Part shown: in pieces, positions 11,262 to 16,542 of the stretch
How the letters are laid out: each line of letters begins with the position of its first letter
Numbering within the stretch: position 1 is the first letter of the stretch
From: JBDTGE01 sp050742975
GTDB lineage: Bacteria; Actinomycetota; Actinomycetes; Mycobacteriales; Jatrophihabitantaceae
Direction: 5' to 3'
DNA length: 16,542 nt
Assembly (NCBI GenBank): GCA_050742975.1
Contig: JBOGDQ010000082.1
Coordinates: 1 to 16,542 of the forward strand
Translations under genes and position numbers: made by a program
Notes under the pieces: model-generated
Told to the model about the DNA's origin: nothing
Seen by the model: the letters and a program-made list of their open reading frames with translations, nothing else
Databases searched by the model: none

Positions 11262-12702
11262 AGACCGCGGCCGAGGCCCGGCGCTCGTCCGCCTCGAACA
11301 GTCCGGTGATCCGCGCCGTCGTCCGGCCGGCCCACGGGCCGCTCGTCACCAGCCCGACGACGAGCACCGCCGCGCCGAGCCCGAGCACGATCGCCCACGC
11401 GGGGCGGCTCGCCACCGCGAAACCGACGCTCATCGGTCCGTGCAGGCCCGAGTTGAGCACCGAGCCCAGCACCGCGACGCCGAGCGCGGATCCGACCTGG
11501 CGACTGGTCGATGCGACCGCTGCGGCGACGCCGGCCTGACTGTTCGGCATGCCGGAGACCGCCGTGGTCGTGATCGGCGCGTTGATCATGCCGAAGCCGA
11601 CCGCGAAGACGACGTAGCTCGCGATCAGCCAGCCGATCGGGGTGCTGCTCGTCAGCTCGAGCAGCATCCCCCCGCCGACCGCGATGCCGATACCGGCGAC
11701 GAGCAGCGGCAGCCGGGGCCCGCGCGTGCCGACCAGGCGCCCGGCCACCGGCGCGAAGATCGAGGTCACGACGGCCATCGGCAGCGTGCACAGGCCGGCG
11801 AGCAACGCGGAGTAGCCGCGGACGTCCTGCAGGTACAGCGTGTTGAGGAACAGGTAGCCGGCGAACGCGCCGAAGCCACACACGGCGAGCACCGTCGCTC
11901 CCGCGAAGGGCGCGCTGCGGAAGAACCGCGGGTCCAGCAGCGGCTCCGACCGATGCGCCTCGACCGCCACCAGGACGACGGCGGCTACCACCGTGACGGC
12001 GAACAGTGCGAGCGTCGACCCTGACGTCCAGCCGGCGCGGGGTGCCTCGATGATCGCGTAGGTCAGGCCGGCCAGCACGAGGATGACGAGCAGCTGACCG
12101 ACGAGGTCGGGCCGCCGGGCGCGCGGAGCCTTCGACTCGGGGACGAACAGCGCCGCCAGGACGAGTGCAGCGATGCCGATCGGGACGTTCACCCAGAAGA
12201 TCGCCCGCCACCCGATCGAGTCGGTCAGCGCGCCGCCGACGATCGGGCCCAGACCGAGGCTCACGCCGACCACGCTGCCCCACACGCCGACGGCCATCGC
12301 CCGCTCCCGGCGCTCGGTGAACACGTTCGTGATGATCGACATCGCCACCGGATTGAGCATCGACCCGCCGACGGCCTGCAGCGCCCGGAACGCGACCAGC
12401 CAGCCCAGACCCGGCGCGACGCTGCACAGCAAGGAGCCCAGCGTGAACAGCACCAGGCCGGTCTGGAAGGTGCGCCGCCTGCCGATCCGGTCGGCCGTCG
12501 ACCCGGACAGCATCAGCAGGCTGGCCAGAACGAGCAGGTAGGCGTCCACCGTCCACTGCAGGTCCGAGAGCGAGGCATCGAAGTCACGCCGTATCGCGGG
12601 CAGCGCGACGTTGACGATCGTGTTGTCCATGCTGACGATCACCAGGCTCATGCAGCAGATCGCCAGGACGAGCAGGCGACGGCGATGGCTCAGCTCCGGC
12701 AT
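11260..12702 (-). CDS. MFS drug exporter, DHA2 (EmrB/QacA-type) family
   Basis: The 480-residue protein has about 14 hydrophobic segments, as in the DHA2 drug:H+ antiporters. The first helix has the family pattern MSLVIVSMDNTIVNVALPAI (the LD-type acidic residue and NVALP motif). The loop between helices 2 and 3 is motif A (GSTADRIGRRRTFQTG), helix 4 has FRALQAVGGS (motif B, with its Arg), and helix 5 has VVGVSLGLGPIVGGAL (motif C, typical of antiporters). It should export a toxic organic compound from the cytoplasm in exchange for protons; the substrate is unknown. ATG 12702 follows a TACCCT -10-like hexamer by 7 nt and lacks a good Shine-Dalgarno. It follows a second exporter on the same strand after 79 bp. 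Confidence 0.92.
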   Translation of the reverse strand: MPELSHRRRLLVLAICCMSLVIVSMDNTIVNVALPAIRRDFDASLSDLQWTVDAYLLVLASLLMLSGSTADRIGRRRTFQTGLVLFTLGSLLCSVAPGLGWLVAFRALQAVGGSMLNPVAMSIITNVFTERRERAMAVGVWGSVVGVSLGLGPIVGGALTDSIGWRAIFWVNVPIGIAALVLAALFVPESKAPRARRPDLVGQLLVILVLAGLTYAIIEAPRAGWTSGSTLALFAVTVVAAVVLVAVEAHRSEPLLDPRFFRSAPFAGATVLAVCGFGAFAGYLFLNTLYLQDVRGYSALLAGLCTLPMAVVTSIFAPVAGRLVGTRGPRLPLLVAGIGIAVGGGMLLELTSSTPIGWLIASYVVFAVGFGMINAPITTTAVSGMPNSQAGVAAAVASTSRQVGSALGVAVLGSVLNSGLHGPMSVGFAVASRPAWAIVLGLGAAVLVVGLVTSGPWAGRTTARITGLFEADERRASAAV

Positions 12703-12709
12703 AGCGTCC

Positions 12710-12734
12710 AGGGTAGTTAGCCGGGCGAACTAAC
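12710..12734 (-). promoter_or_regulatory. Putative promoter with embedded inverted repeat before first MFS gene
   Basis: On the minus strand TACCCT (12715-12710) lies 7 nt before ATG 12702 and would give a leaderless message. Just upstream, where the -10/-35 spacer would be, is the inverted repeat GTTAG-N9-CTAAC (12716-12734). Repressors of the TetR or MarR type often bind there. A clear -35 is not seen, so this is tentative. Confidence 0.4.
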
Positions 12735-12745
12735 GCAGCTCCGCC

Positions 12746-12799
12746 CGCTGCCGCATGTCCTCATCGCGCTGCCGCACGTCCTCATCGGCGCTGCCGCAC
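12746..12799. repeat. Tandem repeat of 21-22 bp across the second MFS stop codon
   Basis: CGCTGCCGCAYGTCCTCATCG is present at 12746-12766 and 12767-12788, with a partial third copy at 12789-12799. The stop codon of the MFS gene ending at 12782 lies within the array. The duplication thus extends outward from the gene's last codons. Confidence 0.75.
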
Positions 12800-14203
12800 C
12801 AGTGCGATCGCGGCGAGCGCACCGGCCAGCGCCATCCCCGCCAGGACCCGGAAGGTGAGCACGATCGCGTGCGCCGAGCTCACCGCGCCGGGAGCGGTGA
12901 TCGCCGACAGGAACAGCGTGCCGAGCGAGGCGACGCCGATGACCTGGCCGAGCTGGAACACCGTGACCAGCACACCGCTCGCGTCCGCGGCATCGGCCAT
13001 CGGCACCCGGGCCAGCGCGACGTTGACGATCGGGCTGAACGCCGCACCCAGCGCCAGACCGAGCAGGCCCAGCACGACCTCGGTGCCGGCGCCGCCCGAG
13101 GTCGCACCGTGCAGGCACTGCGCGAGCGCCAGGTAGCCGAGCGCGGACGCGCCCATGCCGAGCGGGATGATCCGCCGGTGCCAGGGCGTGGGCAGCCGCT
13201 GCCAGGTCAGCCCGGCCGCCGCGAAGCCGACCGCCATCGGCGCGAACATCAGGCCCGCTTGCGCGGCGCCGAAGCCGAGACCGGACTGCAGGTGCAGCGC
13301 GAACGCGAACAGGAACCCGGCGTACCCGATCATCACGAGCAGCAGCACGGCGATCGCCACCACCAGGCCCGGTGTGCGCAGCAGGCGGGCCGTAACGAGC
13401 GGTGATCCGCCCCGTGCCGCACCGTGCCGCTCGACCAGGACGAAGGCGCCGAACGCGGCCCCGCTGGCGATCAGGCTGATCCAGCCCCATAGCGGCCAGT
13501 TCTCCTCGTGCCCGAGGACCAGCGGGACGACGAGCAGCAGCACCGCGACGGACAGCGTCACGACCCCTGCCGGGTCCATCCTGCGCCCGCTCTCACCGCG
13601 ATCGGCGGGCAACCGCGACGGCGCCAGCCGCAGCAGCACCAGGCCGACCGGCACGTTGACGAGGAACACGGGGCGCCAACCCGTGCCGGCGGCATCGAGG
13701 CTGACCAGGACGCCACCGAGCACCTGACCGACGACCGCCCCGGACGCGATCACGGCCGAGTACAGGCTGAGCGCACGAGCCCTTGCGGCGCCGGTGAACG
13801 TGCGCTGGATCAGCGACATAACCTGCGGCATCATCGCCGCGGCGCCGACGCCCTGCACGAACCGGAACGCGATCAGGGCACCCGCGCCCGGCGCCAGCCC
13901 GCAGGCGAGCGAGGCGAGGGTGAACAGCGCGAGGCCGGCCCGGAACACCCGTCCGTGGCCGAGCCGATCACCCAACCGCGCACCGGTGATCAGCAGCACC
14001 GCGTAGGAGATCGTGTAGCCGGCGACGATCAGCTGCAGGCCCGCACCCGAGGTGTGCAGGTCGGCACGGATGGTAGGGACGGCGACGTTCACGATCGAGA
14101 CGTCGAGGATGGCCATGAACTGGGCGAGCAGCAGGACGGCGAGGATCGCGCCCGGGCGAGTGGTGCGTGCGGGCGCGGCAGGACGGGTCAGGACAGCAGT
14201 CAT
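12782..14203 (-). CDS. MFS drug exporter, DHA2 family (second copy)
   Basis: This 473-residue membrane protein starts at ATG 14203, with the polar head MTAVLTRPAAPARTTRPG before helix 1 (LLLAQFMAILDVSIVNVAVP, with the conserved LDVSIVNVA). Motif A is seen as GARLGDRLGHGRVFRAG, motif B as FRFVQGVGAAAMMPQ, and motif C as ASGAVVGQVLGGVL. About 14 hydrophobic segments are present, as in DHA2 antiporters. Resemblance to the next gene is at family level only, so the two are not a recent duplication. The gene is divergent from an MmyB-type regulator with a 99-bp shared upstream region, the usual arrangement of a regulator and its target exporter. It probably exports an unknown toxic compound. The 3' end carries a tandem repeat. 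Confidence 0.92.
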   Translation of the reverse strand: MTAVLTRPAAPARTTRPGAILAVLLLAQFMAILDVSIVNVAVPTIRADLHTSGAGLQLIVAGYTISYAVLLITGARLGDRLGHGRVFRAGLALFTLASLACGLAPGAGALIAFRFVQGVGAAAMMPQVMSLIQRTFTGAARARALSLYSAVIASGAVVGQVLGGVLVSLDAAGTGWRPVFLVNVPVGLVLLRLAPSRLPADRGESGRRMDPAGVVTLSVAVLLLVVPLVLGHEENWPLWGWISLIASGAAFGAFVLVERHGAARGGSPLVTARLLRTPGLVVAIAVLLLVMIGYAGFLFAFALHLQSGLGFGAAQAGLMFAPMAVGFAAAGLTWQRLPTPWHRRIIPLGMGASALGYLALAQCLHGATSGGAGTEVVLGLLGLALGAAFSPIVNVALARVPMADAADASGVLVTVFQLGQVIGVASLGTLFLSAITAPGAVSSAHAIVLTFRVLAGMALAGALAAIALVRQRR

Positions 14204-14226
14204 GTGACTCAGGTTCGGCCGGTTAC

Positions 14227-14275
14227 GATCCTGGTGGTGAGTGCCCCGTGATCCTGGTACTGCCAGCACCTGGCA
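14227..14275. promoter_or_regulatory. Operator-like repeats in the divergent MFS/regulator region
   Basis: The 99-bp region between the divergent starts contains a 9-bp direct repeat GATCCTGGT (14227-14235 and 14250-14258), and a perfect inverted repeat TGCCAG-CAC-CTGGCA (14261-14275). The palindrome lies 27 bp before the regulator ATG. Both are plausible binding sites for the XRE regulator, which could control the exporter and itself; binding is inferred. Confidence 0.55.
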
Positions 14276-14302
14276 CCCACGCTGTCGGTGCAGGACGCTG
14301 TA

Positions 14303-15175
14303 ATGGTGAGCGTGATCGCGGGTAGCTACAGCAAGCAGCGCCGGGCCGAACTCGCACAGTTCCTGCGCAACCGGCGCGAGCGGGTGACACCGGCCGACGT
14401 GGGCATCGCGCCCGGCCCGCGCCGCCGCACTCCCGGCCTGCGCCGTGAGGAGGTCGCGCAGCTCGCCGGCGTGGGCGTCACCTGGTACACCTGGCTCGAG
14501 CAGGGCCGTCCGATCAACGCGAGCGTCCAGGTGCTCGACGCCATCGCCCGCGTGCTCAGGTTGGGCACCACCGAGCGTTGGCACCTGTACCGGCTGGCCG
14601 AGCTGCCCGGCGTCCCCACGCCGCCGTCCGTCGAAACCTTCCCCGACACCGTGCTGTCCGTGATCGACGCACTCGACCCGTCGCCCGCCGCGATCTACAA
14701 CGGCAAGTACGACCTGCTGGCGTGCAACGAGTCCTACGCCGCGCTGTTCCCGTACCTGGTCGAGGCGACCGGTATCGAGCGCAATGCGCTGTGGCAGATG
14801 TACGGCCGGCCGGGCGGGCAGTCGCCGGTCACCGACATCGACGTCTGCTCGTCGATGATCGCCACGCTGCGGTCCAACTACGCCACGCACGTCGGTGAGC
14901 CGGAGTGGACCGACCTGATCGACACGCTCTGCGCGGCCAACCCGGAGTTCGCGCGGCTATGGGCTGAACACCCGATCGCCGACGCCACTCATTACCCGGT
15001 GGCCAAGGCGTTCAACTGCTTCGGGCTGGGGACCGTGCGGGTGCGGGCCTCCGGGTTCCCGGTGCCGCCGACCCGCGACTGCCGCATGGTCGTCTACATC
15101 CCCGAGACGGCGGCCGACGTGGCTCTCATCGCGGAGCTGCGTTCGCGTGTCGCGCGGCGCCTCAAGCCCGCCTGA
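14303..15175 (+). CDS. XRE-family regulator with MmyB-like ligand-binding domain
   Basis: The 290-residue protein has an N-terminal XRE helix-turn-helix (about 8-90): ELAQFLRNRRERVTPADVG, the typical family linker PGPRRRTPGLRREEVAQLAG, then VGVTWYTWLEQGRPINASVQ and VLDAIARVLRL. The remainder (about 105-285) is the MmyB-like ligand-binding domain, a PAS-like fold: PSPAAIYNGKYDLLACNESY, NALWQMYGRPG, an FARLWAEHPIADA helix and an IAELRSRVARRLKPA end. Members of this actinobacterial family usually sit divergent to oxidoreductases or exporters and bind small fatty or aromatic ligands. ATG 14303 has AGGA 8 nt upstream; GTG 14288 and GTG 14312 are alternative starts. By position it likely controls the adjacent MFS exporter. 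Confidence 0.92.
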   Translation: MVSVIAGSYSKQRRAELAQFLRNRRERVTPADVGIAPGPRRRTPGLRREEVAQLAGVGVTWYTWLEQGRPINASVQVLDAIARVLRLGTTERWHLYRLAELPGVPTPPSVETFPDTVLSVIDALDPSPAAIYNGKYDLLACNESYAALFPYLVEATGIERNALWQMYGRPGGQSPVTDIDVCSSMIATLRSNYATHVGEPEWTDLIDTLCAANPEFARLWAEHPIADATHYPVAKAFNCFGLGTVRVRASGFPVPPTRDCRMVVYIPETAADVALIAELRSRVARRLKPA

Positions 15176-15196
15176 GTCCGAACGCACGGCCCACCA

Positions 15197-15271
15197 TGAT
15201 CAGCTGCCGAGTATGGCTGCAGGGCGACCACGGCTCGCAGCTGATCACGATGGTCGCCCCGACCGCCGTGG
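15197..15271. repeat. Nested, mutually exclusive inverted repeats
   Basis: Three perfect inverted repeats overlap: TGATCAGCTGC / GCAGCTGATCA (15197-15207 and 15237-15247), GGGCGACCA / TGGTCGCCC (15222-15230 and 15251-15259), and CCACGG / CCGTGG (15228-15233 and 15266-15271). The right arm of the first lies in the loop of the second, so the pairings compete. The block lies just after the regulator stop. Confidence 0.6.
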
Positions 15272-15338
15272 TGCAACAAGATCCACGCGGGCAATGTACG
15301 CGCAGTCCGGCAGATGCCGGCCGTAGCTCGCGAGCCGG

Positions 15339-15356
15339 CCTGGTCCCCAAACCAGG
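15339..15356. terminator. Hairpin between convergent regulator and MFS remnant
   Basis: CCTGGT-CCCCAA-ACCAGG is a perfect 6-bp stem with a 6-nt loop, extended by further G/C pairs with a one-base bulge. It lies 9 bp past the stop of the MFS remnant on the minus strand and may end transcription from either side. Confidence 0.45.
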
Positions 15357-15364
15357 GCCGACGC

Positions 15365-15970
15365 TCAGGTCTCGTTGCCGATGCCGGCCGCGACCTGCAG
15401 CTCGTCCGCCTGCTCGGCCTCGTCCAGTTCGTCCAGCACGGGCTGGACGATCTCGCCACGGTCGGCCGCGGCGAGCGCGCCGTGCACCGTGCTGAGCAGG
15501 ACCGCCGCAGCAAGCACGGTCGCGGTGCCCAGGATGAACGGCACGTGGGCGTTGTAGTGCTCGACCAGCTTGCCGGCCGCGAACGGGGCCAGGCCGCCGC
15601 CGATGAAGCGGACGAAGCCATACGTCGCCGAGGCCACCGGCCGCTCGACCGGGGCGATGCTCATGACCGCCGTCGTCACCAGGGTGTTGTTCACGCCGAT
15701 GAAGATTCCGGAGACGATCACCGCGATGATCACCGTCTGGTGGTTGTCCGGCCAGATGCCGATGACGGCCAGATCGGCGCCCATCAGCAGGAAGTTGCCG
15801 TAGAGAGTGCGGGCCGTGCCCAGCCGCGCCTTGAGCCACGGGGCTCCGAACACCGCGAAGATCGCGACCAACACGCCCCAGGCGCAGAACACCAGACCGA
15901 GCTTGATCGGGCTGTCGATGCCCATCAGGAACGGCGAGTAGCCGAGCATGGTGAAAAAGCCCCAGTTGTA
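15365..15970 (-). pseudogene. MFS transporter, 3' part only, cut by an insertion sequence
   Basis: The minus strand from 15970 reads YNWGFFTMLGYSPFLMGIDS and continues with about six hydrophobic segments, including LGLVFCAWGVLVAIFAVFG and IIAVIVSGIFIGVNNTLVTT, followed by ERPVASATYGFVRFIGGGLA and an acidic tail ending at 15365. This is the C-terminal half (about 200 of the usual 400 residues) of an MFS drug-efflux protein; the LYNWGFF-type opening marks the start of the second six-helix bundle. Its 5' half is replaced by the end of an insertion sequence at 15971, so the protein cannot be made whole. The rest may lie on the far side of the element, outside the window. Reading from ATG 16014 inside the element could give a truncated product, but this is unlikely to work. 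Confidence 0.8.
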
Positions 15971-16542
15971 GGCTCTCCGTCCCGATCCGTGGGTGATCAT
16001 TTGGTGTTTCGGCCGGGGAGGTCGGGTCGGTAGCCGCCGAGGGCGAGCATGGCCAGGGCGACGAGCGCGGCGGGGGATTTGAATCCGAACGCGATCCGCT
16101 GCAGGAGTCGGATCTTTGTGTTCGTCGACTCGATCAACGCGTTGGACAGGTCGTGATCGAGGGTCGCGTCGATCGCCACGCGGTGCCGGCGGATCTTGCG
16201 GCCCAACTCGACGAAGGCGGGGATGCGGCAGCGGGCGGCCCAGGACAGCCACCGGTCCAGCGCCGCCTTGCCTTCCTCGCCTTTGACTTTGAACACGTGC
16301 CGCAGCCCTTCCTTGAGCAGGTAGGCGCGGTACATGGCCGGGTTGGTGGTCGCGATCCAGTCCAGCTTCTCGGTCTGCTTGTCGGTGAGGTCTTCGGGGT
16401 TCTTCCACAACGCGTACCGCGCGTGCTTGAGAGCCTTGGCGAGCTTCTTGTCGCCGAGCCCGCCGGCCCCGAGCGCGGCCCGGGCGGTGTTCCACGCCTC
16501 GCGGCGTACCTCGTCGAGGGCATCGGTGGCCCAGGCCACGAC
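15971..16542 (-). mobile_element. ISL3-family insertion sequence, right end
   Basis: The element begins at 15971 with GGCTCTCCGTCCCGATCCGT, which resembles ISL3-family terminal inverted repeats (GGCTCTT-like start), just where the MFS reading frame is lost. The transposase 3' end lies 26 bp inside. The other end and the second copy of the target duplication lie beyond the window; ISL3 elements usually make 8-bp duplications, which would be CAGTTGTA (15963-15970). Confidence 0.75.
15997..16542 (-). CDS. ISL3-family transposase, C-terminal part
   Basis: The frame is open through the window edge, so the 181 visible residues are the C-terminal part of a protein usually 400-450 residues long. Visible features are ATDALDEVRREAWNTARAAL, then LKHARYALWKNPEDLTDKQ, an AYLLKEGLRHVF segment, and the catalytic region LSNALIESTNTKIRLLQRIA with the Glu of the DDE triad in ALIEST, followed by FGFKSPAALVALAMLALGGY. 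The order and spacing match ISL3 (DDE_Tnp_ISL3) transposases. The enzyme cuts and pastes the element by binding its terminal repeats. No frameshift is seen in the visible part, so the element may be active. Confidence 0.9.
   Translation of the reverse strand, partial: VVAWATDALDEVRREAWNTARAALGAGGLGDKKLAKALKHARYALWKNPEDLTDKQTEKLDWIATTNPAMYRAYLLKEGLRHVFKVKGEEGKAALDRWLSWAARCRIPAFVELGRKIRRHRVAIDATLDHDLSNALIESTNTKIRLLQRIAFGFKSPAALVALAMLALGGYRPDLPGRNTK

Noticed and set aside
11038..12024. 328-residue Arg/Asp/His-rich open frame on the + strand
   Set aside because: Antisense shadow of the first MFS exporter and the kinase start.
15314..16033. 239-residue + strand open frame
   Set aside because: Antisense shadow of the MFS remnant, rich in Arg, Asp and His, with no domain.

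Overview
High-GC genomic DNA, almost certainly from an actinobacterium: strong third-position G/C bias, frequent GTG starts, 4-bp GTGA start/stop overlaps, apparent leaderless promoters, a Pkn-type Ser/Thr kinase and an MmyB-like regulator. The genus cannot be fixed from the sequence alone.

Layout. (1) Positions 1-5950 form an accessory island dominated by toxin-antitoxin (TA) loci. It holds the 3' end of a PIN-domain (VapC-like) toxin, an intact YefM/Phd-RelE pair, an RHH antitoxin with a frameshifted RelE-type toxin, a first MazEF pair, an RHH/DUF433-like antitoxin with a DUF5615 PIN-like toxin, a second unrelated MazEF pair, and an HTH (HigA-like) remnant. Three stand-alone genes lie among them: a cupin, a YdeI/DUF1905-type protein and a small Rieske 2Fe-2S protein. 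Broken gene ends, short repeats and operator-like palindromes mark it as a plastic region. (2) Positions 6000-11100 look like stable chromosome: a PAP2-superfamily membrane phosphatase/transferase, a zinc-ribbon protein of unknown function on the opposite strand, a divergent EAL-GAF protein (probable c-di-GMP phosphodiesterase), and a convergent Ser/Thr protein kinase with a long Pro-rich linker and a C-terminal PH-like domain. (3) Positions 11240-15175 are a drug-efflux locus: two DHA2-type (14-TM class) MFS exporters in tandem on the minus strand, and a divergent MmyB-type XRE regulator separated from them by an operator-like region. (4) Positions 15176-16542 hold a structured intergenic segment, the 3' part of a third MFS transporter, and the right end of an ISL3-family insertion sequence that has cut that transporter off from its 5' end.

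How the genes may work together. The TA pairs are each translationally coupled and probably autoregulated. Several have a -10-like hexamer 6-7 nt before the start codon, consistent with leaderless mRNA. The XRE regulator is placed to control the adjacent exporter. The EAL-GAF protein, zinc-ribbon protein and kinase are neighbours with sensory or signalling features, but a shared pathway is only an inference. No tRNA, rRNA, CRISPR array or replication origin was seen.
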